A stretch of DNA of 29,427 nucleotides from Actinomycetota bacterium (GTDB lineage Bacteria; Actinomycetota; Actinomycetes; Nanopelagicales; Nanopelagicaceae). Location of the stretch: contig JAQCAO010000003.1 of NCBI GenBank assembly GCA_027731885.1, positions 1 through 29,427 of the forward strand, written 5' to 3'. The notes under the pieces are model-generated. The model did no database searches. It was not told the DNA's origin and saw nothing but the letters and a program-made list of their open reading frames with translations. Below, piece by piece: positions 7,990-16,261 of the stretch (position 1 is the stretch's first letter; each line of letters opens with the position of its first letter). A program made the position numbers and the translations under genes.

Positions 7990-8832
7990 ATGGCTTTAAC
8001 GATGGCGGCGACTCCTCTGGGGAATCCCTTGGATGCAAGTCCGCGCTTAAAAGATGCAATTGCAGAAGCCGAAATTATCGCTGCCGAAGATTCTCGTCGC
8101 TTTCATCGCTTATGCGCAGATATCGGCGTGACATTTACTGGCAAAGTAATTTCTTTCTTCGACGGAAATGAAACTGAGCGAAGCGAAGAGATCTTGCAGC
8201 ACTTGAGATCAGGCAAGAACGTTTTAGTTGTTTCTGATGCCGGTATGCCAACAATTAGCGATCCCGGCTTTCGCTTGGCTCGTGATGCAATGGCGGAAAA
8301 TTTAGAAGTAAGAGTTATTCCTGGACCGAGTGCGCCAGTAATGGCAATTGTGCTATCTGGTTTAGCGACCGATCGATTTACTTTTGAAGGATTTACTCCC
8401 CGCGCAGTTGGCGCAAGACAAGCAACTTTTGAAGCGTTGCGATTTGAAGAGCGAACTATGGTCTTCTTTGAAGCCCCACATCGCTTGGTTGAATCTTTAC
8501 AAGATGCAAGAAGCATTTTCGGTAGCGACCGACGAGGTGCGATTTGTCGCGAGATGACCAAGACTTATGAAGAAACTATTCGCGGAACGCTGACTGAACT
8601 TCTGCAATGGGCTGAGAGTAAAGAAGTCTTAGGCGAGATAACGCTGGTTATCGCCGGAGCTGATGTTGGTACGGCCGAGAAATCGGCTGCAGATACGGTT
8701 GCTCGAGTACGTGAATACGAGGAGGCCGGAATGGATCGAAAGAGCGCAATTTCCACTGTGGCCGATGAATTCGACCTTCCGAAGCGGATCGTTTATGCAG
8801 CAGTAGTTGATGCGAATAAGATGCGCTCGTGA
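7990..8832 (+). CDS. rsmI: 16S rRNA 2'-O-ribose C1402 methyltransferase RsmI
   Basis: SAM-dependent methyltransferase that modifies the ribose of C1402 in the 16S rRNA decoding centre. The 280-residue protein begins with the family signature A-T-P-L-G-N-P-L-D (about 7-15) followed by A-A-E-D-S-R-R (about 31-37), and contains V-S-D-A-G-M-P-T-I-S-D-P-G and I-P-G-P-S-A, the SAM-site motifs of the tetrapyrrole-methylase fold. Then comes F-E-A-P-H-R-L and the C-terminal three-helix part. A GAGAGG ribosome-binding site lies nine bases upstream of ATG 7990. Its stop overlaps the metG start (GTGA). Confidence 0.95.
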   Translation: MALTMAATPLGNPLDASPRLKDAIAEAEIIAAEDSRRFHRLCADIGVTFTGKVISFFDGNETERSEEILQHLRSGKNVLVVSDAGMPTISDPGFRLARDAMAENLEVRVIPGPSAPVMAIVLSGLATDRFTFEGFTPRAVGARQATFEALRFEERTMVFFEAPHRLVESLQDARSIFGSDRRGAICREMTKTYEETIRGTLTELLQWAESKEVLGEITLVIAGADVGTAEKSAADTVARVREYEEAGMDRKSAISTVADEFDLPKRIVYAAVVDANKMRS

Positions 8833-10391
8833 AGTCCTTTTATCTAACTACGCCGATTTACTATGTAAATGATGCGCCGCATATCGGACATGCATATACA
8901 ACGGTGGCCGGCGATGTTCTGACTCGTTGGCATCGCCAACGCGGCGAATCAGTTTGGTTCTTAACCGGAACCGATGAACACGGACAGAAAGTAATGCGCA
9001 CCGCAGAACAAAATAACGTTGCACCACAAGCTTGGGTCGATAAATTGGTCGCCGATGCTTGGAAACCTAATTGGAAAGCGTTAAATATCGCAAATGATGA
9101 TTTCATCCGCACAACTGAGCCACGCCACACTGAACGCGTTCAAAAATTTCTGCAATCACTTAAAGATGCGGGCCATATTTATGCTGGTAAATATGAAGGC
9201 CCATATTGCGTGGGATGTGAAGAATTTAAATTACCTGGTGATCTAATTGATGCAGATGGCGAGAAACTCTGCCCGATCCACAGTAAGCCAATCGAATTAG
9301 TAAATGAAAATAACTGGTTCTTTAGATTGTCTGCATTCGTTGAACCACTACTTGAGCACTACCGTAATGATCCTGGCGCTTGCCAACCAGAGAGTGCGCG
9401 TAATGAAGTAGTCTCATTTTTAGAAGGTGGAGTATCTGACCTTTCAATTTCTCGTTCTACTTTTGATTGGGGAATCCCGGTTCCTTGGGATACCGATCAA
9501 GTGGTTTATGTCTGGTTTGATGCTCTACTTAATTACGCAACTGCGGTCGGATTAACCGATCCAGCTGATAGTGAAGGTGGAAAGAAATTTGCACAGACTT
9601 GGCCAGTAGATGTTCATTTAGTTGGAAAAGATATCTTACGTTTTCACGCAGTTATCTGGCCAGCGATGTTGATGGCGGCAGAAGTTGCAGTGCCAAAGAA
9701 AGTCTTTGCCCACGGTTGGCTTCTTGTTGGTGGCGAAAAGATGAGCAAGAGCAAGCTAACTGGAATTGCGCCATCGGATATCACAGACCACTTTGGCGTA
9801 GATGCTTTCCGATATTACTTCTTGCGCGCTATTCCTTTTGGTAGCGATGGTTCATTCTCCTGGGAAGATATGTCAGCGCGATATACATCTGAACTTGCCA
9901 ACGATTTTGGTAACTTAGCCTCACGTTTAGCAGCGATGATTGAAAAGTACTGTGACGGTAAAGTCCCGGCAGTTGCCACAGATTCCGATTTATCTAGCGC
10001 ACTTGCCGCAACAGTTGCTAAAGCAGACGCTGCAATGGTGGCGCTAGATTTCCAAGGTGGAATCACCGCAGTTATGGATTTCTGTAAAAAAGTAAATGGC
10101 TATGTCACCGAGAAAGAGCCGTGGATTTTGGCCAAAGATGAGGCAAATAAGGCTGAGTTAAATGAGGTTCTGTATAACACCGCCGAATCGCTACGTGCTC
10201 TCGCTATCTTGCTGCATCCGGTTATGCCCGCCACAACTGAAATTCTCTGGGAGAGTTTGGGTGCGAATAAATCCATTGGATCGTTGGGCGCACAAGTTAT
10301 TTCCAACGTTGCTAATTGGGGACAGTTGCCCGAAGGAACTATCGTGACAAAGACTCCAGTTTTATTTCCACGGCTCGAGATTAAAGAGTAA
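8829..10391 (+). CDS. metG: Methionyl-tRNA synthetase
   Basis: Charges tRNA-Met and initiator tRNA. The 520-residue class Ia synthetase has H-I-G-H at 18-21, the K-M-S-K-S loop near 304, and a zinc-knuckle-like insert of the single-knuckle type (Y-C-V-G-C then C-P-I-H). It has no C-terminal EMAP-like tRNA-binding domain, as in other actinobacteria. It starts at GTG 8829, overlapping rsmI by four bases. The TatD gene follows after six bases. Confidence 0.97.
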   Translation: MKSFYLTTPIYYVNDAPHIGHAYTTVAGDVLTRWHRQRGESVWFLTGTDEHGQKVMRTAEQNNVAPQAWVDKLVADAWKPNWKALNIANDDFIRTTEPRHTERVQKFLQSLKDAGHIYAGKYEGPYCVGCEEFKLPGDLIDADGEKLCPIHSKPIELVNENNWFFRLSAFVEPLLEHYRNDPGACQPESARNEVVSFLEGGVSDLSISRSTFDWGIPVPWDTDQVVYVWFDALLNYATAVGLTDPADSEGGKKFAQTWPVDVHLVGKDILRFHAVIWPAMLMAAEVAVPKKVFAHGWLLVGGEKMSKSKLTGIAPSDITDHFGVDAFRYYFLRAIPFGSDGSFSWEDMSARYTSELANDFGNLASRLAAMIEKYCDGKVPAVATDSDLSSALAATVAKADAAMVALDFQGGITAVMDFCKKVNGYVTEKEPWILAKDEANKAELNEVLYNTAESLRALAILLHPVMPATTEILWESLGANKSIGSLGAQVISNVANWGQLPEGTIVTKTPVLFPRLEIKE

Positions 10392-10397
10392 TTTTCC

Positions 10398-11270
10398 ATG
10401 GCAGATCGCCACAATCGCGATATTGATCGCCCGCTGGCGCCTACGCCGAAACCACTGCCTGTTGCGACCGTGGATTCGCACGCGCACTTAGAGATAGTCA
10501 CAGATGCCGCTCCTGATTCAGATGCAGTAAAAAAAGTTTTAGATGATGCCAAAGCCGCCGGAGTTGATCGCGTTGTGCAGGTTGGATATTCCGCAGAGCA
10601 ATCAAAATGGTGCGTAGCAGCGGCTGAACACTTTAACGATAGCGTTTTAGCAGCGGTTGCCCTGCATCCTAATGAAGCGCCAATAGTCGCCGATATGGAA
10701 GCGGATCTGAAGATAATTGAAGCGCTGGCAGCACATCCACGGGTACGAGCAATTGGTGAGACTGGTTTAGATTATTTCCGAACCCCTCCAGAACTTAGAA
10801 AACGTCAGCAAGATTCCTTTAAATGGCATATTGAATTAGCTAAAAAGAATAAGAAAGCTCTGGTAATCCATGACCGCGATTCGCATGAAGATGTCTTATC
10901 AATATTGCTTGAAGTTGGCGCGCCAGAGAAGACGATATTTCACTGTTTCTCTGGCGATGTTGAAATGGCGAAGACCTGTATTGACCGGGGATATGTGCTT
11001 TCTTTTGCAGGTACCTTAACTTTTAAGAACGCACCTGCCTTACGAGAGGCTGTGAAATTGGTTCCTTATGAACAATTACTTGTTGAAACAGATTCACCAT
11101 TTCTAGCGCCTATGCCCAACCGCGGAGCGCTTAATACTCCCGCGCAGATTGCAAATATTGTGCGGGCGATGGCGGAGGAGCGAAATGAAAGCGTCGCAAC
11201 TTTGGCGCAAGCGCTATCTGATAACGCTGAGCGAATATTTGGCTCCTTTGCCGCAGGTTCAACGCTATGA
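10398..11270 (+). CDS. tatD: TatD-family metal-dependent nuclease
   Basis: A 290-residue TIM-barrel hydrolase of the TatD DNase family. Metal ligands are visible: D-S-H-A-H near 26-30, G-E-T-G-L-D-Y (Glu/Asp), V-I-H-D-R-D, F-H-C-F-S-G and the late E-T-D-S-P-F. The first 25 residues are a Pro-rich extension before the usual start of the fold. TatD proteins are 3'-5' exonucleases or DNases linked to repair. It sits between metG and rsmA, as in most actinobacteria. In mycobacteria the resuscitation factor gene rpfB lies between tatD and rsmA. Here tatD and rsmA overlap by ATGA, so rpfB is absent from this position. Confidence 0.93.
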   Translation: MADRHNRDIDRPLAPTPKPLPVATVDSHAHLEIVTDAAPDSDAVKKVLDDAKAAGVDRVVQVGYSAEQSKWCVAAAEHFNDSVLAAVALHPNEAPIVADMEADLKIIEALAAHPRVRAIGETGLDYFRTPPELRKRQQDSFKWHIELAKKNKKALVIHDRDSHEDVLSILLEVGAPEKTIFHCFSGDVEMAKTCIDRGYVLSFAGTLTFKNAPALREAVKLVPYEQLLVETDSPFLAPMPNRGALNTPAQIANIVRAMAEERNESVATLAQALSDNAERIFGSFAAGSTL

Positions 11271-12106
11271 CTTTGCTCGGTGCTGCAGAAATTAGAGCGC
11301 TAGCAGAGAGGTTAGATTTAAAACCATCAAAATCACTCGGTCAAAACTTTGTAATTGATGGAAATGTCTGTCGCAAGATTGTTCGTACCGCCGGTGTTAC
11401 ATCGTCAGATATTGCGCTAGAGATCGGTCCTGGACTGGGTTCGCTTACGCTAGCGATGATGGAAGAAGCCGCCAGCGTTGTGGCAGTTGAAATTGATCCG
11501 CGCTTGGCCAACCAACTTCCTATAACTGCTGCAGCACATAGCGAAAACGCAGAACGATTAACGGTGATAAACCAAGATGCTTTACAGCTAAAGAATTTGC
11601 CAGTTGATCCAACTGTTTTAGTTGCAAATTTGCCCTATAACGTTTCGGTTCCGGTCTTTCTTCACCTTTTGGAGATTCTCCCAACGCTACGTAGCGGCGT
11701 GGTGATGGTGCAGGCCGAAGTTGCCGATCGCTTAGCGGCTAAACCAAATACCAAAGAGTATGGAATTCCATCGGTTAAGGCTGCTTGGTGGGCGCAAGTT
11801 ACCGGTGCAGGATCGGTATCGCGTTCGATCTTCTGGCCTGCTCCCAACGTTGATTCCAAGTTGGTGGCATTTAAGCGAAGGGCAACACCAGGTGACGAAA
11901 GCCTGCGCAAAGAGGTATTTGCCATTATTGATTTGGCATTTGCGCAACGGCGCAAGATGTTACGCGCCGCCCTTTCATCACGATATGGGGGATCGGGCGC
12001 AGCTGAGGCACACTTAATAGCCGCCGGAATCGATCCAACGCTGCGTGGTGAATCGCTGGATATTCATAGTTTCTGCAAAATCGCACAACAAGGTTTAGAG
12101 TCTTAA
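11267..12106 (+). CDS. rsmA: 16S rRNA (adenine1518/1519-N6) dimethyltransferase
   Basis: KsgA/RsmA, which dimethylates two adjacent adenosines in the 3' hairpin of 16S rRNA during small-subunit maturation. In the 279-residue protein the SAM motifs are S-L-G-Q-N-F near the start, E-I-G-P-G-L-G-S-L-T (motif I), V-A-V-E-I-D, and the catalytic N-L-P-Y-N-V (motif IV), followed by the usual C-terminal helical domain with F-A-Q-R-R-K-M-L. Full length. Start ATG 11267 overlaps the tatD stop, so translation is probably coupled. One base separates its stop from the ispE start codon. Confidence 0.96.
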   Translation: MTLLGAAEIRALAERLDLKPSKSLGQNFVIDGNVCRKIVRTAGVTSSDIALEIGPGLGSLTLAMMEEAASVVAVEIDPRLANQLPITAAAHSENAERLTVINQDALQLKNLPVDPTVLVANLPYNVSVPVFLHLLEILPTLRSGVVMVQAEVADRLAAKPNTKEYGIPSVKAAWWAQVTGAGSVSRSIFWPAPNVDSKLVAFKRRATPGDESLRKEVFAIIDLAFAQRRKMLRAALSSRYGGSGAAEAHLIAAGIDPTLRGESLDIHSFCKIAQQGLES

Positions 12107-12107
12107 C

Positions 12108-13028
12108 GTGTCTGCGACAAATAACGGATCCGTAACTGTGCGCGTGCCCGCCAAAGTCAATCTGCAATTGGCAGTTGGCCCGCGCGAAGCAGATGGATAT
12201 CACAACTTAGTTTCAGTCTTTCAAGCAATTTCAATTTATGACGATGTAACCATTAGTAAGACTGCGCCTGGTTCTGGAATAACCATTGAAATTACTGGTG
12301 ATCACAAACACGGAGTACCTAGCAACTCTACAAATTTGGCGGTAAAAGCCGCCCAGTTGATCGCTGATGAGTACGGCTTTGCCGTGGATATACATATTGC
12401 GGTGAATAAATCTATTCCAGTCGCAGGTGGAATGGCGGGTGGAAGTGCAGATGCCGCCGCCGTAATTGTTGGATTAAATGAGTTATTTGATTTAGAAATG
12501 TCGCGGGAAGAGATGTTGGAATTTGGATCACAATTGGGAAGCGATGTCCCATTTATGATTACCGGTGGAACAGCAATCGGCCAAGGTCGAGGCGATCAGT
12601 TAACCGCAGCGCTTTCGCGCGGCACTTACCACTGGGTTCTAGCGCTTTCTACAGTTGGTCTGTCAACGCCTGCGGTTTATCAAGAGTGTGATCGTTTACG
12701 CGCCGGCTTAGATATCGCCGCACCACAGACTAGCGATGCGCTTATGCAATCACTACTAAGTGCAGACCCCAAAGCAGTTGGCTTAGCGCTACAGAACGAT
12801 CTGCAATCGGCGGCTTGTTCTTTGCGTCCCGCGCTGACTTTAGTTTTAGATGTTGGTGAAGAATATGGAGCCCTTGGCGCAATCGTCTCGGGTTCGGGCC
12901 CAACCGTGGCATTTTTAGTTGGTGATGAAGAGCAAGGCTTAGATCTAGCAGTTGCACTTACTTCAAGTGGAGTTGTGGGAAGCGTTGCGCGGGCTTATGG
13001 ACCAGTGCCCGGAGCGAAAGTTATTTAG
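12108..13028 (+). CDS. ispE: 4-diphosphocytidyl-2-C-methyl-D-erythritol kinase
   Basis: GHMP-family kinase of the MEP isoprenoid pathway, giving the polyprenyl carriers needed for peptidoglycan and for the Pmt donor. The 306-residue protein has the N-terminal P-A-K-V-N-L-Q-L substrate strand, A-D-G-Y-H-x-L, the ATP loop P-V-A-G-G-M-A-G-G-S-A-D-A-A-A, and S-G-S-G-P-T near the C terminus. The start is GTG 12108, one base after the rsmA stop. It ends tail-to-tail with the MarR regulator, sharing four bases. Confidence 0.95.
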   Translation: MSATNNGSVTVRVPAKVNLQLAVGPREADGYHNLVSVFQAISIYDDVTISKTAPGSGITIEITGDHKHGVPSNSTNLAVKAAQLIADEYGFAVDIHIAVNKSIPVAGGMAGGSADAAAVIVGLNELFDLEMSREEMLEFGSQLGSDVPFMITGGTAIGQGRGDQLTAALSRGTYHWVLALSTVGLSTPAVYQECDRLRAGLDIAAPQTSDALMQSLLSADPKAVGLALQNDLQSAACSLRPALTLVLDVGEEYGALGAIVSGSGPTVAFLVGDEEQGLDLAVALTSSGVVGSVARAYGPVPGAKVI

Positions 13029-13549
13029 ATCTCTTCTAAATGTGCAGCAAGAACGCTTAACAAATCAGCAAGAGCCAAACGTTGTTCACGAGTTAACCCC
13101 TGTAATAAGTCTCGCTCGTGCTCTAGCAACCCATCAAGTGCTTTATCGACTGCCCGCATTCCTGATGCAGTCAAAGTTACAAGAGAACCACGGCCATCAT
13201 CGGGATCAGGTTGGCGTGTTATCAACTTCAATTCTTCTAAGCGATCTAATCGATTTGTCATTGTTCCACTTGTGACAAGCGTTTCTTGCATTAATTCACC
13301 AGGTGAAAGTTGGTAAGGATCGCCAGCGCGACGCAACGCAGCTAAAACGTCAAAACCCCAAGTTTCTAAATCTGCGAATGCATCGCGGCGCGCAATATCG
13401 AGATTGCGTGAAATACGTGTGATGCGACTTAATACAGCGAATGGGCTTAAGTCCAGATCAGGGCGTTCGCGCTTCCAGGCCGCAATTAGGCGGTCTACCT
13501 CATCACGATGAGCGCTCATAGAGGTAAAGGCTAGCGGCGATAACTGCCC
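13025..13549 (-). CDS. MarR-family transcriptional regulator
   Basis: A 174-residue winged-helix regulator of the MarR family. The recognition region reads S-P-G-E-L-M, then T-L-V-T-S-G-T-M-T-N-R-L-D-R-L, followed by the wing D-P-D-D-G-R-G-S-L-V. The frame stays open to an ATG at 13621, but that would run into tRNA-Gln. Homologues I recall begin at an M-S-A-x-x-(D/E)-V-D-R-L-x-x-A-W motif, matching Met at 13549; ATG 13588 is also possible. Ligand and targets are unknown. It is read divergently from tRNA-Gln and glmU, so it may act on that shared region. In mycobacteria a TetR-type gene, not a MarR, lies beside glmU. Confidence 0.85.
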   Translation of the reverse strand, partial: GQLSPLAFTSMSAHRDEVDRLIAAWKRERPDLDLSPFAVLSRITRISRNLDIARRDAFADLETWGFDVLAALRRAGDPYQLSPGELMQETLVTSGTMTNRLDRLEELKLITRQPDPDDGRGSLVTLTASGMRAVDKALDGLLEHERDLLQGLTREQRLALADLLSVLAAHLEEI

Positions 13550-13613
13550 CCGAAGTGTTGCTCGGAAGTGTTGATGGTCGCGAGCACACATGGTTATGAG
13601 GGAGAATATGGGT

Positions 13614-13685
13614 TCCGCCATTGTGTAGTGGCTAGCACATGGGCCTTTGAAGCCCAGGGTCCAGGATCGATACCTGGTGGCGGAG
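13614..13685 (+). tRNA. tRNA-Gln (anticodon TTG)
   Basis: A complete cloverleaf of 72 bases. Acceptor TCCGCCA (13614-13620) pairs with TGGCGGA (13678-13684), and the discriminator is G. The D stem is GTGT/GCAC. The anticodon stem TGGGC/GCCCA encloses loop CTTTGAA with anticodon TTG at 13647-13649. The T stem CCAGG/CCTGG has a loop ATCGATA, which departs from the usual TTCRANY. CCA is not encoded. It lies 16 bases before the glmU ATG on the same strand, so the two may be cotranscribed. Confidence 0.95.
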
Positions 13686-13701
13686 CGTTAGACTTACCCA
13701 T

Positions 13702-15132
13702 ATGAGTGCAAACCTCGAGACGGTTGTTGTTCTAGCCGCAGGTGAAGGCACTCGAATGAAATCTGCAACACCAAAAGTTCTGCACGAAGTTGCGGGACGC
13801 TCACTGGTTGGCCACGTTCTTCACGCAGTTCAATCGTTAAAACCAAAGCAAGTATGCGTCGTTGTTGGCGCCGGTCGTGAAGCAGTTGAGGCCCATCTCT
13901 CAGAAATCGCTCCAAAAGTTACAACGGTCTTTCAAGAACGTCGTGGCGGCACAGGTCACGCAACGCAGCTAGCGCTCGCCGACATAAAACTGTCAGGGAC
14001 TATTTTAATTTTAGCTGGCGATACCCCACTTTTGACTGGCGAATCTTTACAGCAGCTCCTTGATATTCACCACGCTGGTGGATTCACCGCCACCGTTCTT
14101 ACCGCAGAACACCCTGATCCAACTGGTTATGGGCGAATCATCCGCAGCGATGATGGCTCTTTACTTCGCATTGTTGAAGAAGGTGATGCGGATGAGTCTG
14201 AAAAAGCAATTTACGAGATTAATTCAGGGGTTTACGCCTTTGATGCGCAGAAGTTATCGGGCGCCATCGGAAAGCTAAAGAACGCTAATTCGCAGGGCGA
14301 ACTGTATCTAACCGATGTTATTGAAATTCTGCGCAACGATGGTGGCGCTATTGCTGCAGCGCTGATTGAAGATTTCATTGAAATTCTCGGCGTCAACGAT
14401 CGCGTGCAATTGGCTGAAAGCGCTGCGCTCTTGCGCGATCGAATAAATGAGGACTTTATGCGCGCCGGAGTGACGATTGTGGATCCGACAACTACCTGGA
14501 TAGATGCCACGGTAAAAATTGAAAACGATGTCACAATCTTTCCCGGCACAGCAATTCTCGGTAGCACCACAATCGCGACGGGCGCTGTGATTGGGCCACG
14601 CGCAGTACTCGAATCTTGCACAGTATTGAGCGGCGCCAAGATCATTGAATCAAATTGCATTGCAGCAACTATCGGCAAAGATGCCAACGTTGGCCCTTAC
14701 TCATATTTACGTAAAGACACAGTACTCGGCACTAGCGCAAAGGCTGGCGCATTTGTAGAAATGAAGAATGTAAGCGTTGGAGATGGATCAAAAGTTCCAC
14801 ATCTTTCCTATGTCGGTGATGCAACTATCGGTGAAGGCACCAATATTGGCGCTGCCACAATCTTTGTTAACTACGATGGCGTCGAAAAGCATCACACAAC
14901 TGTCGGAGATCACGTCCGAATCGGAAGCGATTCAATGTTGGTAGCGCCAGTTTCAATTGGTGACGGGGCTTACACCGCCGCAGGATCTGTGATTACTGAA
15001 GATGTTCCACCCGGTGCCATGGGTGTCGCTAGAGGTAAGCAGAGAAATGTAATAGGTTGGGTCCTGCGCAAGCGATCTGGTTCACAATCTGCCAAAGCTG
15101 CTGCGCGACATAGCGACGAGAAGAAGGGGTAA
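13702..15132 (+). CDS. glmU: Bifunctional GlmU: glucosamine-1-phosphate acetyltransferase / UDP-GlcNAc pyrophosphorylase
   Basis: Makes UDP-GlcNAc for peptidoglycan. The 476-residue protein carries an N-terminal nucleotidyltransferase domain (1 to about 230) with L-A-A-G-E-G-T-R-M-K and the G-T-G-H-A loop. A C-terminal left-handed beta-helix (about 255-450) with hexapeptide repeats holds acetyltransferase residues such as Y-L-R-K-D-T and N-Y-D-G-V. A basic tail follows. Full length. The start ATG has no clear ribosome-binding site, and the short leader begins just after tRNA-Gln. The prs start lies five bases after its stop, so they form an operon. Confidence 0.97.
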   Translation: MSANLETVVVLAAGEGTRMKSATPKVLHEVAGRSLVGHVLHAVQSLKPKQVCVVVGAGREAVEAHLSEIAPKVTTVFQERRGGTGHATQLALADIKLSGTILILAGDTPLLTGESLQQLLDIHHAGGFTATVLTAEHPDPTGYGRIIRSDDGSLLRIVEEGDADESEKAIYEINSGVYAFDAQKLSGAIGKLKNANSQGELYLTDVIEILRNDGGAIAAALIEDFIEILGVNDRVQLAESAALLRDRINEDFMRAGVTIVDPTTTWIDATVKIENDVTIFPGTAILGSTTIATGAVIGPRAVLESCTVLSGAKIIESNCIAATIGKDANVGPYSYLRKDTVLGTSAKAGAFVEMKNVSVGDGSKVPHLSYVGDATIGEGTNIGAATIFVNYDGVEKHHTTVGDHVRIGSDSMLVAPVSIGDGAYTAAGSVITEDVPPGAMGVARGKQRNVIGWVLRKRSGSQSAKAAARHSDEKKG

Positions 15133-15137
15133 TTTCC

Positions 15138-16118
15138 TTGAGCGAAATTCGTTTATCCTCAGAGAAAAGACTCCGCCTTTTTTCAGGACGCGGATTTCCC
15201 GAACTATCAGATGCCGTCGCTGCCGAACTCGGTATCCCACTAACACCAACATCTGCATATGACTTTGCTAATGGTGAAGTATTTGTTCGCTTCGAAGAAT
15301 CTGTTCGCGGTTGTGATGCCTTTGTTATTCAAAGCCACACCGCTCCAGTAAATAAACAGATAATGGAGCAATTGATTATGGTGGATGCGCTAAAGCGCGC
15401 ATCAGCTAAACGCATCACCGTTGTTGCCCCGTTTTATGGTTACGCCCGCCAAGATAAGAAGCATCGCGGCCGCGAACCAATCACAGCGCGCTTAATGGCA
15501 GATCTTTACAAGGCTGCAGGCGCTGATCGATTAATGGTGGTTGATCTACACACTTCACAAATTCAAGGATTTTTTGATGGACCGGTGGATCATTTATTTG
15601 CACTGCCAATGCTCGCCAATTATGTCGGTAGCAAAGTTGATCGCTCGCGACTAACAATTGTTTCGCCAGACTCTGGTCGTGTTCGCGTCGCCGAACGTTG
15701 GTCTGAACTCCTTGGTGGATGCCCAATCGCCTTTATCCATAAAACACGCGATCCACGGGTTCCAAATGAAGCTGTAACCGGAAAGGTTGTCGGTGAAGTA
15801 GATGGACAAACCTGCGTTGTTATCGATGACATGATCGACACTGCAGGCACAATTACTAAGGCTGTAGATGCTTTATTTGCAGCAGGTGCAAAAGAGGTAA
15901 TCGTTGCTGCAACCCACGCTGTATTTTCTGGCCCAGCAGTTGAGCGTTTAAAGGCGTCAAGGGTGACCGAAGTCGTTGTCACAGATTCACTGCCGATCGA
16001 AGAAGATAAGCGCTTTGATGGCCTCACCGTCCTTTCAATTGCGCCACTTTTGGCGCGCGCCATACGTGAAGTCTTCGAAGATGGCTCAGTAACAAGTCTT
16101 TTTGACGGCCACAGCTAA
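15138..16118 (+). CDS. prs: Ribose-phosphate pyrophosphokinase (PRPP synthetase, class I)
   Basis: Makes PRPP from ribose 5-phosphate and ATP for nucleotide, His and Trp synthesis. The 326-residue protein has the ATP-flexible region around F-Y-G-Y-A-R-Q-D-K-K, D-L-H-T-S-Q-I-Q-G-F-F, and the PRPP loop V-V-I-D-D-M-I-D-T-A-G-T-I at about 227-239. It starts at TTG 15138, backed by an AAGGGG ribosome-binding site inside the end of glmU. A promoter for the next operon begins inside its last codons. Confidence 0.96.
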   Translation: MSEIRLSSEKRLRLFSGRGFPELSDAVAAELGIPLTPTSAYDFANGEVFVRFEESVRGCDAFVIQSHTAPVNKQIMEQLIMVDALKRASAKRITVVAPFYGYARQDKKHRGREPITARLMADLYKAAGADRLMVVDLHTSQIQGFFDGPVDHLFALPMLANYVGSKVDRSRLTIVSPDSGRVRVAERWSELLGGCPIAFIHKTRDPRVPNEAVTGKVVGEVDGQTCVVIDDMIDTAGTITKAVDALFAAGAKEVIVAATHAVFSGPAVERLKASRVTEVVVTDSLPIEEDKRFDGLTVLSIAPLLARAIREVFEDGSVTSLFDGHS

Positions 16119-16131
16119 GTCAGGCTAATAT
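16102..16131 (+). promoter_or_regulatory. Probable sigma-70/SigA promoter for rplY-pth
   Basis: A TTGACG -35 element (16102-16107) and a TAATAT -10 element (16126-16131) are separated by 18 bases, close to the housekeeping consensus. Transcription would start near 16138. The -35 lies inside the end of prs, showing a new transcription unit begins here. Prediction by eye only. Confidence 0.5.
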
Positions 16132-16261
16132 CGCCTTATAGTTTCCGGCGAGGGTGAAAAACTCCGTAATCGACGGTAAGGATTTAACTCCTGCTGGGAC
16201 TTTGTGTACTAACCGAAGTAGCCCAAATAAATTCAATTGAAGATAAACAGGAGTAATTAAA
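16132..16261 (+). other. 5' leader of rplY with small stem-loops
   Basis: This non-coding stretch separates the predicted promoter from rplY, one of the few long gaps in the window. It can form at least two short hairpins, CCGT/ACGG at 16164-16176 and AGGA/TCCT at 16179-16192. It ends with a strong ribosome-binding site (AGGAG, eight bases before ATG). A 28-codon frame from GTG 16154 to TGA 16240 also fits but has no good ribosome-binding site. No known riboswitch class was recognised. Confidence 0.4.

Noticed and set aside
13550..13621. MarR protein starting at ATG 13621
   Set aside because: It would overlap the tRNA-Gln acceptor stem, and family similarity begins at the Met encoded at 13549.
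14232..14687. Minus-strand open frame of 151 codons
   Set aside because: Lies wholly within the well-supported glmU frame; its translation has no family signature, so it is a shadow. The same applies to the frames at 8103-8561, 10100-10552, 15620-16063, 21653-22126 and 27499-27990.
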